DNA of 64,000 nt, from assembly GCA_034620365.1 (NCBI GenBank), contig JAQGEQ010000131.1, forward strand, positions 159,592 to 223,591. Direction: 5' to 3'. Below the pieces are notes generated by a model. That model was not told the DNA's origin. It did not search any database and saw nothing but the letters and a program-made list of their open reading frames with translations. The stretch is from Pegea sp. RAD2-039. Taxonomy: Eukaryota; Chordata; Thaliacea; Salpida; Salpidae. A program made the translations under genes and the position numbers. Of this stretch, positions 1-12,669 are shown piece by piece. Positions within the stretch are counted from its first letter, which is position 1; every line of letters begins with the position of its first letter.

Positions 1-1930
1 TCAACATTTAAAAATATAATTCAATTTCAATTGATTTTTCATAAGAAGATTTCAATCAATAAAAACGTTACAACTTTTAATTCAAAATAAAGATACAATA
101 TCAAAATAAAATGCTAAATAATGAAGCTGCATTAGTTTTTATAGTAAAATCCAAATTAATTTAATTAATTTTTTTTTATCTATTAACAAAAATTATTAGA
201 TCAGAGTTTTATCAAAATTAAAATCTTATATTTAATTAAGATTGTAACTAACTTAACTTTAAATAAATTATTAAATTTGTTTCACAAATCTCTACCCGAA
301 AAAAGCAACTATCAAATTTGTTGCTTCTAGTCAAACTATAAATTAGTCTATAAACAAAAATTGATTTATAATTATAAATTATAATTATAATTATATAATT
401 CTAATTTTTCAAATTTAAATACCTCTTTAATTTGATATTATTTTTGAAGGAGATAACCAGCAGAAAATGAATTTGGAAAAATTTAGAGAGTTAATTTAAG
501 ATGATAAATTTTTAGTTCCATAATCTTTTGATAAGAATGTTTTTTAAGAAAAATATCTGTTATTTGCACTATATCATTTTTATGTTAAATATTATTGTAA
601 TTATATTACAGTTAGTGAATGAGATAAGAATATTTTTATATATCACTACAAAGTCGAAAGCATTTGTTAGTTTACTCTTACATTCAAATTAAAAAAAAAT
701 ATTCTAAAAAGGCTAAACAATTGTTATCAATAAAGGAATATTGTTTTAACTCCAATTCCACCAAGACTTCTTCACTTTTGTGAATTATAAAACTAACTAT
801 TTAAAGTTACAATAAAGATTGTTTTTCACCTTTAAGTCAAATTTTCTGTGTAAGCAGTGTTTGTCAACAAATAGTATATTATTAAAATTAGAAAAAAATA
901 TCGTATTTTAGCTTGATCCCACAAACTCTAGATGGCAACAACGTTTATAAGTAATGAAAAGTATATCTTTCAAACATTTCTTCATGACAACAAATCTTTT
1001 ACATAATTTTGAGTTGAAATACTTTTCAACGAAACTTCATTCAGTGAATCAGTGGAAAATCATAACTTCTTATTTTCTAAAAAATTGACAAAACACTTGA
1101 TTAGTTTAAAGTTATTTCCTTTTCATGTCGTTTAATTAAAATCATTATATTTCTTTAACAAGCTCCATTTATCAAAAAGTTTAATATCTTCAGTATTCAT
1201 TCTTTACAATAAAATTTGACTTATAAGATGGTATCGTGAGATAACACTTATATTAATATAAAGACATCTTCTGATCAAAATGTTAAGAAAATTAAAATTC
1301 ATTAAGGAACTAATTTTATATTTTTGAAATAAATGGAAGAACATTTTGATTAATTTTGACCGACACGCAGTACTTTTGAAGTAGTTAACAGATTTTTGAT
1401 CTATTTATTATTATAGAGAGATTTAAGAGTTGTTGAAATTATAACTTGCATTTTCAATTTTTCATTTTTGATTCAAAGAAAAGATTTATGATGAAACAGT
1501 CTTTAAAAACGTCAAATTAAGGTTTTAGTTTTTTCTTACTGATCATGAAGAATTTAAAACATATTGTTTGTATTAAAATTGTTTAGATAGGATAAAATAC
1601 TCAATGAAGAAAGTAAGAAATTTAATATGTGATGAATTTTAAAATATTTAAAAGAAATTAAAAAGAAAATTACTAACAGCAAATAGAATTTAGAAACCTT
1701 CGAGCAATTTAGAGAAAACGCTCAATCCTGATGTTGATATGAAAAACAATATTAGTTTGTTCGATAGATTTTGGGCAAAAAAAAACTGTTGTTTGTTAAA
1801 AAATGTTGACTTAAATGCATAACAAAAGATTTACAGAAAATTAGCTTACACTTTCTTAGAAAAAATATGTAAACATCAAACAATATCCAAATACACAAAA
1901 TCTTATTTTATCTTGGAAATAACTTACTTG
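1..1930. other. AT-rich spacer, no gene seen
   Basis: No reading frame here looks coding; stops are dense in all six frames. The only structure I recognise is one copy of the dispersed ~130-bp module at 912-1040, listed separately. The rest is low-complexity A/T sequence with short poly-A and poly-T runs. Confidence 0.7.
912..1040 (-). repeat. dispersed two-ended module (copy 1)
   Basis: One end carries CTTGATCCCACAAACTCTAG and the other TTGGAGTTGAAATACTTTTC or a close variant, with AT-rich filler between. Similar modules lie at 5311-5440, 15621-15750, 23261-23386 and 26911-27040 in this orientation, and at 24371-24497, about 41875-42010, about 49170-49300 and inside each 550-bp tandem unit in the other. 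Two conserved ends with a variable middle suggest a small mobile element or the end region of a larger one. I do not recognise the family. Confidence 0.6.
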
Positions 1931-1934
1931 ATAA

Positions 1935-2135
1935 CCAGATGCAAAACTGCATCTTCCAAATTAGCATATAAAGTTCAAATTACGTGATAAAACGATTTCA
2001 TTTCTCCGTAAGCTTTATGGTTATATATTATTTTCATTTAATCTTATGTTTGTGGTGTCGGTAAATTTTTCGATTGCTGTAATCAATCGATAAAGTTATT
2101 GTTCATATTATTTTTTCAAAGATACTATTAGTTCA
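1935..2135 (+). repeat. isolated partial unit of the 550-bp satellite
   Basis: This stretch matches about 3125-3330 and 3675-3880 of the tandem array downstream. It starts with the hairpin AGATGCA-AAAC-TGCATCT at 1937-1954 and runs through the conserved part around CTTATGTTTGTGG. A spacer of about 0.7 kb separates it from the array, so it is a detached or older unit. Confidence 0.65.
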
Positions 2136-2343
2136 AATTAAATTTAAGTATCATTAAACTGAGCTTCCATCAAAAACAGTTATTTTATTTCTTGGTTCAA
2201 CTAAATAATTAAGTATTTTATAAATTAAAAATTATTAGTTCATTGGTTACTAGGACTATTTAAAATCTTTATTGTTTTAGATAATCTAAACAAATCAGGA
2301 AAAAAAGATAAACATACAAAAAACAAGTCGCCTGTTTTCTTTT

Positions 2344-2364
2344 CCGCTACTTGGCGCTAGACGG
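2344..2364 (+). repeat. CGCTA box (GC-rich conserved 20-mer)
   Basis: CCGCTACTTGGCGCTAGACG stands out in the A/T background. Related sequences occur at 7665-7680 (reverse), 16006-16025, 21034-21050, 22054-22070, 23721-23735 and 31235-31250 (reverse). The pattern CCGCTA..TGGCGC resembles the published CTCF core in animals, but repeat membership explains the conservation equally well. Confidence 0.4.
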
Positions 2365-2829
2365 TTTGTTTTCAAAAAACACTTAAAAATAAACGTCATT
2401 TATTATAATTATAATATTTTTTAGTATTACTTTCAGTTTAAAGAAAATATTATATAACATATTTAGACATATTTGTTTTTTCTTGGAATCTGGAAAAGGT
2501 TAGTAAGTCATATAGTTTCCATCCTTAAAAGTTAATTTTACCTTTTGTAAATAGATATATCAACGGCAAAAAATTACAATTTTTAAAACATTAGAATCAA
2601 AATTATATTGTTTGATATTTTATCTCATGATAGTAAAAAGAACAGCATTGCCAAGCTGATATTTAATGATTTCGATTAAATGATAATAAAAAGCATAATA
2701 CTAGTTTTGTTGAATGAAAAGTTTTCAATTAGTAAAAAATCTGTCATATTACTAATAACATGTTTACAAAAAAATTTTGTGATGAATAATAACTCAAGTT
2801 AATAAATTTATTGATTATTTAAAGTTTCC

Positions 2830-4235
2830 TTGTAAAGTAAAACTTTGAATTTAACTCCAAATTTACAAACTTTGCAATCCTTTACTAAAGATTGAGGTTT
2901 ATTTTACTTTTCATTTCTTATAAACGTTGTTGCAATCTGAAGTGTATGGGATCAAGTTCAAATGAAACTAATTTTATAATTTTATTGATAAGCATTTTGT
3001 TGACAAAAATTGTTCAAATAGAAAGTTTGATTTTCAAGTTGATAAGAAAGTTTATTTTAAGTTTACTATCATACAAACCAAATTAGTTTAAATTTTCTTA
3101 TCCAGTTGTATTTCATTCAAATAATCAAATGCAAAACTGCATCTTCCAAATTAGTATTGTTATCCAGATAAGAAATAAAATGATATTACTTCTTCATAAG
3201 CTTTACGGTTATATATTATCTTCATTCGATCTTATGTTTGTGGTATCGGTAAATTTTTCGATGGCTTTATTCAATCGATAAAGTTATTGTTGATATTAAT
3301 GTTATAAAGATACTGTTATATATAACTTTAATATCGTGTTTTTAACTAATATTAACTATAATTAACTTGTTTATTATTTAAAGTTTAGTTGTAAAGTACT
3401 TTAGCTCCAAATTAAAAAACTTTGCAATCCTTTACGAAAAATTGAGTCTTAATTTACTTTTCATTTCTTATAAACGTTGTTGCAATCTGAAGTGTATGGG
3501 ATCAAGTTCAAATGAAACTAATTTTATAATTTTATTGATAAGCATTTTGTTGACAAAAATTGTTCAAATATAAAGTTTGATTTTCAAGTTGATAAGAAAG
3601 TTTATTTTAAGTTTACTATCATACAAACCAAATTAGTTTAAATTTTCTTATCCAGTTGTATTTCATTCAAATAATCAAATGCAAAACTGCATCTTCCAAA
3701 TTAGTATTGTTATCCAGATAAGAAATAAAATGATATAACTTCTTCGTAAGCTTTACGGTTATATATTATCTTCATTCAATCTTATGTTTGTGGTATCGGT
3801 AAATTTTTCGATGGCTTTATTAAATCGATATAGTTATTGTTGATATTAATGTTATAAAGATGCTGTTATATATAACTTTAATATCGTGTTTTTAACTAAT
3901 ATTAACTATAATTAACTTATTTATTATTTAAAGTTTAGTTGTAAAGTACTTTAGCTCCAAATTAAAAAACTTTGCAATCCTTTACGAAAGATTGAGTTTT
4001 ATTTTACTTTTCATTTCTTATAACCGTTGTTGCAATCTGAAGTGTATGGAATAAGGTTCAAATGAAATTAATTTTATAATTTTATTGATAAGCATTTTGT
4101 TGACAAATATTTTTCAAATAGAAAATTTGATTTAAAGTTGATAAGAAAGTTTTTTATAAGTTTACTATTATACAAACCAAATTAGTTTAATTTTTCTTAT
4201 CAAGTTTTATTTAATTTAGATTTAAAGTTATTTTT
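2830..4235 (+). repeat. 550-bp tandem repeat, about 2.5 units
   Basis: The landmark TTTGCAATCCTTTAC recurs at 2871, 3421 and 3971, giving a period of exactly 550 bp. Each unit contains one two-ended module and the first two full units contain the AxATGCA hairpin. A 64-codon open stretch at 2892 is not a gene: it opens on TTG, is already interrupted in the second unit, and its counterpart near 23.1-23.3 kb is a copy of the same repeat. Confidence 0.85.
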
Positions 4236-6170
4236 ACTTCAATGATTAAAATTAAAAATGATCAATCGTACTGACGATAGAAAAATAAATCAAAGCCATA
4301 TGACTTTTTGTTCTTAATAATGAGAGTACTATAAGACTCAAAAATCATTTTCCTTTGATCTTCAAAATAATTTAAAAATTATACAAATCATATAATGTTA
4401 TCTATCCATAGACTATAACTATCAGATTTAAATTTATTTCTATTTCAATAATTAAGATTAAAATTAACCGTCGTTTTGACAAATTTAAATTAAGTCAAAA
4501 GCCATGTGACTTTTTGTTTTTAAAATAGTAAATTGAGAGTACTATAAGACTTAGAATTTTTTTCGTTTGAACTTCAAAATAATTTTCAAAAAGGTTTAAC
4601 AACATTTTAATCTATCTTTTATGAGTTAAATCCTAATTTTTTGTCAAAGTAAATATTTCTTGAAAATCCTTTTTTTGTTAAAGGATAATAAACTTTATGA
4701 ACCAGGTTACTTTAAAATTAATAATTCCTGCTATATGTTGGGTAAAATTTATTAGCAAAAGTTCAAATTTATGACCTTTTTTACTGCTTTCGTCACCAAA
4801 CGGATACAATAATTTGGCTACAAAAACAAATAAATATACTTTCAACATTCATGGGATAGATTAGTTTAATAATTTGTATATTTGTAGAATAATGTTTATT
4901 TTTTTAACGTTAATTTTCTTGAATTAAGTTTTTTACCATAATTGATTAACTTATGTATTTGGTGAGGTAAAACATCTGTGTTGAAATCATAAAGAAAAAT
5001 ATCTTATATACATTGTGTTTATTTATTAACTATGTAAATATTAAATAATATTGTTTAAATTTTGAAAAAACCAGAAATTTTTATTTACAAATATAAATAA
5101 GCTTTCCAGTCTGTTAGTATTCACAATTTAAAAATAAAACATTCAAATGGCTTTTGACTTAATTTCTAAAAGTCTTCATTTATCAGCGCCACCAAACTTT
5201 TTTAAATTATCAAATATGTTATTAATATACAACAATTTTAATTCAAACTTGAAAAATATGAATTTATTTATAAACATATATTTTCTTTAAAAGTACAAAA
5301 AGTAATTCGTTTAAACTTGACCCCCACAAACTCTAGATTAAAACAAAATTATAAATACTGAGAAATTCTGAAAAGTATCAAGGTTGTGATACTTTCAACA
5401 GATGATATTTTTGGAGTTGAAATACTTTTCAACAAAACTTTAATTAAAAGTTAAATAAATTTAGTTTGTATTTTGTACAAAAAATAAAGTAAAAACAATT
5501 GATGTCAAATTTCTTTTACTTGTTTTGAAAGATGTTACTAATAATGTAAATAAAAGTTTACAAAAAGAAAACTTTTCTTTCAGCAAAAATAGTATTTCTA
5601 CTTAAACTTCAACTTAAAAGGAAATTAAGGAACGGAAATCTTTATTTCTATTTTGTTTTTTAATATTACTAAAATAAGTTAATTGAATATCAATTCGCCA
5701 AATCTACTTTTAATGCTGTAAATACTTTAATGCAGTAGAAAATTATTTGAAAAGATTTTAATTCTTAAAGTTTTAATTTCTTAGTCATCCAAGTAATATT
5801 ACAATAAGATTTTATATGTTAAAAATATTTTTATTCAAATAAGTTTACAATTATAAATACAAGCAAACAAATAGATTTCTATATATACAATTATAAGTTA
5901 TTCAATGAATTATTGAATTAGTTATTTTATTAATTAAATTTACAGTTTAAAAATTACCAGAAAAAAAGTAACCAACAGAAAAATTTAATCTATTATTGTA
6001 GAGAATCTTTTTTATTGCAAATTTGGAATTTAATTTTTCTAATGAAATTTCAAGTAGTAAATAAATTAAAAAGCTTAAGTTTAGATTCTTTACAAATAAT
6101 AATAGAATTAATTTTGGTCAAAAGTTTTTCTCATAGTTCTAAACATGTCACTGATAATGTGAGCAAATTT
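4236..6170. other. spacer with short inverted-repeat modules
   Basis: No gene is seen. Two related blocks at about 4230-4330 and 4440-4560 share AAAGCCAT.TGACTTTTTG and GAGAGTACTATAAGACT; the first also carries ATCGTACTGACGAT, a short hairpin-forming palindrome. Reverse copies of the block occur at about 20220-20280 and 22980-23080. A two-ended module copy lies at 5311-5440. Confidence 0.55.
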
Positions 6171-6671
6171 AGTTGTGTGAGTTTAAATAAAAATTATATA
6201 AATATTAAAAAAATAATGTTTTGTAAGTTCAAACATTTTGACCTATTTATCTAACAAATGTATGGTTACAACATTTGAAATTTTATAAAATATGAAAATA
6301 ATACTATAATAGGAATTTTTTGTTGTTGGAAAACAAATATTAAAATGCTAAATTCTAGATTTTTTTGTATTTTACAATCTACTAAAATAAATTCCAATAA
6401 AAGTCAGACAAACTGCAAATAATTTGTTGAATTCTGTTTTTCTCTGACTGCTAATAAATTTACATCGTAGAAAATGTTGGAAAACTATTCTCTTTATTCT
6501 TACTAATGTTATTCTAAACTTATTTAAGTATTGTACAAAAACCAGTTTATTAAAATTAATCTCATAGTTATTATATATAAATGCAAATATATTGAAAAAA
6601 TTACTGTATTTTATTTTACAATATTGCTGTGAATCATAGCTTACGATCATTGGTTACGTGAGGCATAATGT

Positions 6672-6869
6672 TTGTTTGATTATGAAACACATAACGTTTT
6701 CAAACATAGAATTTGTTGTAATGATATTATGAAACTTGATCAAGCTTCGAATTTTAGTAATGGAGAACTGTCTTTAAGTATAAATAAAGAAATCAAAATA
6801 TTTTTATCACGGAGACTATCAGTTGAAACAAAAGAATTCAGTTTAAAATCACTTAAATATAACCATTAG
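6672..6869 (+). pseudogene. 65-codon open stretch of unknown origin (copy A)
   Basis: The frame opens on TTG, has no upstream ATG, and ends at 6869. The parallel position in copy B (30243-30440) is also open with the same length and stop, while the older copy at 29263-29460 has stops. Aligned by eye, A and B differ at about 12 codons by replacement and only about two silently, so nothing indicates selection on a protein. It may be an exon relic. No domain is recognised. Confidence 0.2.
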
Positions 6870-9362
6870 AAGAACTTGTAATATTGAAACAAAACAGAAA
6901 TTTTTTACGTTCAATGATTTGAAAAGTTGTTTAGTTATTTTTTCTAACAAATTGTTTATGTTTACTTAAGGACTCTTTTGGTCTTATAGACTTGATTACA
7001 AGGCTTTATAATTTTTTTCCTAACCATTCACATAGTTAAGAAACTAATCTGAAAACAAATTATTCATTTTTAAAGGTTTTTTAATTCAGTAAAAAACATT
7101 ATCCGCTAATTTTGATCAGTTTAAATTGTTTATCAGAACTGAAATAACTAAGCAGTGCAAATATCAAAGATACTATTGATGTAATATTTATTAAATAACT
7201 TTTATTTCTTTAAACATATTAGATATAAATCTCATCTTAATACTTTCATTCTGAATTTAGTGAATCACTGTGAAATACTATTGCTATTTTATACCTATAG
7301 TTATTTCTTAGCAAGTACAAGTTTAAATAATGAATATTACATATTAATTAACTATTAATGTGTAGTGGTTTACTATTTTAGAAAACAAGTTTCAAAAGAA
7401 ATACCAGTTTTTTACATGAATCTTTTCGGTCAATATTCAAAAAAATAAGTTTGCAATTATATTATTGATACTTGGTATTCATAAACTTCTTTAAAAGATT
7501 TTTATTTTTGATTCATTTTTATTTTTAAATAAAAAATGTGTAATTGCTTTTTACATTTTAAACAAAACATCGCAAAGAAAGTTATTACATGAAAATTGTT
7601 CTTAGAAATTTTATTATGAAATTTTTTGAAATTGCAGAAAATTTCTAATTTTAAAAATACTTTAAGCGCCAGTTAGCGAAACTAAAAAACAACCTTACAA
7701 TTTATTGGTCTTTTATGAAATTTATTCGCATAAATTTTATATTATAGAGAAATAGAATTACTTATAAATAAATATATCTCTTAAAAAAGTATTGCAGAAA
7801 TTGTATTTACAACACATCTGTTATAATTCTAAAATGAAATAAATAAAAGATATTACTAACAACCTTATTTTCACACAAAATTACTTTACCAATTATTAAA
7901 TATAAACAATTTTATATTGATATAATTTTTACTAAAACAAAATTATTGATATTATTTCTGCTTTTAAAAAAATTTGAAATTAAAAGGTCAAACTAATTAT
8001 AAGCATCTTTAATACTATAAAAATCAAATACAATCACTAAATCACTATTTTACATTTGTAATCAAAAACCATTTATTATTTAAGACATGCATATATCCGT
8101 TTCAAACAATTTAAACATATTAAACAGTTTTCAAAATAACTTCTTCTCGCTACACACTACTTTAGTGGGCTCATAAATGTCAAACTTTATACTGAAGAAA
8201 TAAGATATAGTCTATAAAAATTGAAAAATTATATTTTAAAGTATACATGCAATAGAAAATGTTAAAAAATGTTGTTTGTGTATCTTCATGGTAAACACAA
8301 GAAACTTCAGTTTTGTAACAACAATTGCAATCAAACGATTATATTAAGCAGTTTACTATTGACGTATTCATACAGATAAACAATATTAACATAAAAACTA
8401 ATTTGAAAATTTGGTTTGGAAATAATTTGGAATCAATAGTTTGTATCACCTTATGCAAATTTATAAAACTTATTTCTAATAAGGTATTTCTAGATATATT
8501 CCACTTTAAATTGTGAATTAGATTTACTTTCGTTTATTAAATTTGTCTCTTTGTTTTCCAGATTATTTTTTGCTGACAGTAGTACCTTACAGCTTTATGT
8601 ATATTTGCTGCAGTCAATCTAAGATAAATAATACTTTTCGGAAGAAAAATATATTTTGATTTTTAAAGCCAAGTTAAAAAAAAACTTATTTTCCCAAAAT
8701 TATGATTTATATTCCTGAAAATTGGTTTCTGGTAGAACAATCTAAAATTATATTTTAATTTTCTTTCCAAAAAAAGTTAAACACCAAACTTCAACTGATC
8801 AATTTAAAAACACTGCTTAGTAATTATAAAAGTGTATTTGCTTATTTTTTTATTTATATATCTGCTTATATATAATATATTTTTCAGGTAAACATTTATT
8901 TCAAATCATCAAAATTCGAAGAAAAGAGCAGAAAATTCAGCGTTAAGAGATGTTAAAAAACGTTAAATAGAAAATCTAAAGATAACGTTGAATGCTAAAG
9001 ACTTTTTGTGAAATGTTGTCAATTAGAAAGCTTTTGTCAGGCCATTTTGAATTGATTACTTTCATTAAATTTTTGTTGTAGTATTGAATATGGCAATAAA
9101 CCACTTTAAAATTTACTTAAGATATTTTCTTGTAAAATAAATATTTATATTTTAAGAAACTGTGAATAATTGTTTTTGGTTCAATTTTAATTCTTTTTTT
9201 AAATAAACTATAATTTTATTTTGCATAGAAATTAACAAAAAGTTAATTCAGATTACAATCGAATTGATTTGTATATAATATATTGATTTTTTTAACTTTT
9301 TATTACACTAAAAACTAAAACGTTTTGTTTACATGTAGCTCAACAAGTTGAAACTGAATTTA

Positions 9363-10145
9363 ATGGACGACAAAGAATCTGATTGCATGCGAAAATTGTT
9401 ACCAAACGAAATTAACATCAGAGGTGAAACACCTAACAAGAAAAATGATAATGAATGTGTTAGTGAATTTGATAGCTGGCACGGAATTAACTTTGATGAA
9501 GTCAGTTTAAACAATGAAATAGAAAATACAACAACTAAGAAAAGCGTTTCTACCAAAATTAGTGCTTCAGCAGAAAATAGTGGAAAAGAAGAAAACAAAC
9601 TTTTGTTTAAGAAAATTTCAAATGGCGAGGACAAATATGAATGTTTGATTTCTTGCAGACGCTTTAGTTGCAGATCTCAGTTTATTGTTCACGAAAGAAT
9701 TCATAGAGGTGAGAAACCATTTGAATGTATTGTTTGTGGAAAAAAGTTTAGTAAAAAATCAAATCTTTTATCACATGAAAGAACACATACTGGTGAGAAA
9801 CCATTTGAATGTATTGTTTGTGGAAAAAAGTTTAGTCAAAATTCAGATATCATTAAACATAAAAGAACTCATACTGGTGAAAAACCATATGAATGTATTG
9901 TTTGTGGAAAAACGTTTAGTCAAAATTCAAACCTCTTAAGACATGAAAGAACTCATACTGGTGAGAAACCATTTGAATGTATTGTTTGTGGAAAAAAGTT
10001 TAGTCAAAATTCAATCCTCTTAACACACGAAAGAACACATACTGGTGAGAAACCATTTGAATGTATTGTTTGTGGAAAAAAGTTTAGTCGAAATGACCTT
10101 CTTTCACAACATAAGAGAACTCATACTGGTGAAAAACCAATTTAA
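9363..10145 (+). CDS. C2H2 zinc-finger protein, six fingers (copy A)
   Basis: A 260-residue protein starting at the first ATG of the frame; the open frame continues five codons upstream from a TTG but has no earlier ATG. Residues 1-91 are polar and acidic with no KRAB, BTB or ZAD domain visible. Residues 92-259 hold six 28-residue fingers joined by TGEKP linkers, the pattern of nuclear sequence-specific DNA-binding proteins. Finger 1 is altered: the second cysteine of the C-x2-C pair is serine (CLISC), and the next residue is a cysteine that might substitute. Fingers 2-6 keep all zinc ligands. Helix positions -1/2/3/6 read K-S-N-S, Q-S-D-K, Q-S-N-R, Q-S-I-T and R-D-L-Q for fingers 2-6. It lies in duplicated segment A. 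Replacement changes relative to copy B are many and silent ones few, so it may be a young gene or already released from constraint. No introns are needed. Confidence 0.75.
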   Translation: MDDKESDCMRKLLPNEINIRGETPNKKNDNECVSEFDSWHGINFDEVSLNNEIENTTTKKSVSTKISASAENSGKEENKLLFKKISNGEDKYECLISCRRFSCRSQFIVHERIHRGEKPFECIVCGKKFSKKSNLLSHERTHTGEKPFECIVCGKKFSQNSDIIKHKRTHTGEKPYECIVCGKTFSQNSNLLRHERTHTGEKPFECIVCGKKFSQNSILLTHERTHTGEKPFECIVCGKKFSRNDLLSQHKRTHTGEKPI

Positions 10146-10223
10146 TGAATTGTGTGTGGAAAGCAATTTGGCCATCATGCAATTCTTTCATACCATCAAA
10201 CAACTTACATTATTTAGATTCAA
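10146..10223 (+). pseudogene. truncated seventh zinc finger after the stop
   Basis: In frame beyond the TAA the sequence still reads as a finger: IVCGKQF followed by a HHAILSYHQTT tail. Two adjacent codons are now stops, the expected Glu codon as TAA and the first Cys codon as TGA, and the last His codon reads Tyr. The same two stops occur in copies B and C, so the loss predates the duplications. Confidence 0.65.
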
Positions 10224-11873
10224 AGTAATCAGAAAAAAGATCAGATAAAGATCAATTTTGACTCATCCTAGTTTTTAGTATTTCATGTTTTTCTTCTATT
10301 ATTTTCTAACAACATTTTAAAGTTTCGTTGGTTTTAAGTATTTCTGATTTTTTCTTGTAATTTCAGCAAAAAACGTTTATGTTTATTTAAACGGTTATTT
10401 ATGGTTATAGTAACTCTTTTGTGTTATTGACTATATACTTGAAAGCTATTATCTCTTAATTTTTTAACTTTTAATTTGCAAACGGTTAATTGGTGTAAAT
10501 CAATTTTCTATCTTTTTAATAGATAAACAAAATTTGGTTAAATAATGAACATACAGTGCATAATTTAGATATAAGAAATGTGAAAAAGTGTTAAATATTA
10601 CAATGAAGCAATGTTATTCTTTTTAAGAAAAGGAATTCTGCAAGTTTTGCTTATAATAAATTAAAATTGAAAAAAGCAAATAAGCGAGTATTTTGATGTA
10701 AGTGAGAGCAATAAACATTATTTTAAAACAAAATTACTAAACTTGTATTTTCTATCACAATTTTAAGAAACGTAACAAATTTTTACGTAGTGAACAAGTC
10801 GAAAAAAGATCTTAGGTTTAATTAATTGATAATTTATTAATTTAAATTTATTAATTTAGGTTTATTTGTCATTTATATCTCATAGAATTTTGAGTTGCTT
10901 GATTTTGAACTAAAATGCATAAAATATAAGAGCTTATGTAATCCTTTTAGTAAGATAACTAACATTCAAACCAAAAAGCAAACGAACAATATTTGGTAGT
11001 TGTGGAAGCACAAAGAATATCATCAAAAAAATTAATGAAATTTATGTGATACAGCTTAACCTCTAAAGATCTCAATTATGAGAATAAGAAAATTTAAATT
11101 AACTTCATACTGTTTGGAAAAATAAACTTTCAAATAAAATAAAAGAATAGTATTTTTAATCACACTATAGTTAAATAAATATGTTTAAATAAATAAACCT
11201 AAATAAATTCTGGTATTATACAACATGTAAACGCGTTGATAACATTTTATTTGAGTCTTATTATGAGAAAATGAAAAGTTTTTTTTGAAAAATTGAAAAA
11301 TTATTCGATATTTTTTAACAACTCGTTTGATAAAAACTTGTTTCAGATTTTATTATAAGCACCATAAACATAATGAATTGTGATTTAACTTATAACTTAA
11401 ATTAGATTTCACTATAGATTACTAGTTTACTGCTAACTAGCGTAGGTTTAATTTCTTGTATAAAATTTTTGTTATACATTTTGCTGTAAACGAAATAAAT
11501 AATTTATATGTTTGGTTATTGTGTTGTTTTTTTTAAATGTATAATATTGTTTTTAAGGTAAAAATTATTTCAGGAAAAAAAATCTAAGTTTATTTTTGCC
11601 GAACAGTTAAGATTAAATAATATAAAAAAAATAACATCAATTTAAAATTTTTCTTCAATCAACTATATTAGAAAATTTTTTAAAACGAAAAGAATATATA
11701 ATTTGTAAAAGGTTAACATTCACTAATATTATCACTAACTTCCTTTCTTACTTTTACTGCAATTTTATTTTAAAGTTGATTAATTCAGTTATAAAACAAA
11801 TTTTTTTTCATAATTTTAATAATCTAGGCTAATAAGTTAGGCTAACTAAGATCGATATAGTTTTCGGATGTTT

Positions 11874-12665
11874 TTAAGTGGAATAGAAAAATTTTTGACT
11901 TTTAAACCATTTATAGAGATTTGAGGTTAATACTGGGAACGAGAAAACATTCTTCAAACGACATATTTTCTTTACTTTGAAAAAACTATTTTCTTTAACA
12001 CTTTCTTCCAATTTATAAACATAATCACTAAGCTGTAAGTTCTTATAGATACTTTTGTTTAAATATAAACCAGTTCTAATGATTATATTAAACTCGATAG
12101 TCTTGATACTTGCATACTTACAAGAGCAACCCAACTCAATTAACCAATCAAAACAAACTAAAGATGACGTTAGTGTGGTAAATAATGACTAGTCAGTCTG
12201 AAATACATGCTCGCTAATCTCCGTTTTGCATAATTTGTGTATCTCTTTTGAGCAAACAATTTGTCTAAAAACATGCAATTTATTTGCATTTGAATACTAA
12301 ACAAATAATTGCAAATCACAAGATATTACAAGTTCTCTAAGAAACCTGATTGCTGTTACATAAGCTAGGGAGTGATAAAGATGGTATTGAGAAAATCAAA
12401 CAATGTTTCAAAAGTTCCAAGCAATTTGATCTTTCATTGATTTAATTTTTTATAAGGAATATGCAACTCCAAAGTGAAAAAAATCTTCACTAAAACCATT
12501 TCATATGAAATGTTACTTACATTGAAATCTGTAAGCTTATTGACCTTAACAAAATTATCATCTTGAGATATCCAATAAACACATCCAGGTAAATCAATTC
12601 TGTCTCTCAGAAAAGAATCAAATTTGCAATCAAATTTATGTCTTTTTAAATCATCAGGTTTTTAC
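11874..12665 (-). pseudogene. decayed 3' part of gene X (copy A)
   Basis: Read on the minus strand from 12665 down, this matches the forward gene at 35.75-36.7 kb. It opens with a stretch containing LPGCVYWISQDDNF, then a one-base deletion near 12480 breaks the frame. About 260 nt of the homologous gene are missing, and the remainder, including LYLNKSIYKNLQLSDYVYKL, continues in pieces. It carries about 20 codons 5' of LPGCVYW that the forward copy lacks, so it preserves part of the ancestral upstream exon. Function unknown; non-functional as it stands. Confidence 0.7.
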
Positions 12666-12669
12666 TGTT

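Noticed and set aside
2892-3086. 64-codon open frame, apparently conserved with 23135-23329 on the other strand
   Set aside because: Both are units of the same 550-bp repeat. They open on TTG, not ATG, and the intermediate unit is interrupted. Shared frame reflects shared ancestry of the repeat.
9329-9634. Minus-strand 101-codon frame, repeated at 32900-33205 and (plus strand) 57899-58204
   Set aside because: It lies antisense to the zinc-finger N-terminus in all three copies, and its opening triplet is set by the reverse complement. It is a shadow frame with a hydrophobic composition forced by the Lys/Glu-rich sense strand.
9685-9939. Second-frame ORFs inside the finger array (also 10045-10248 and 57594-57848)
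   Set aside because: The 84-nt finger repeat produces periodic peptides in alternate frames. The real frame has all C2H2 ligands.
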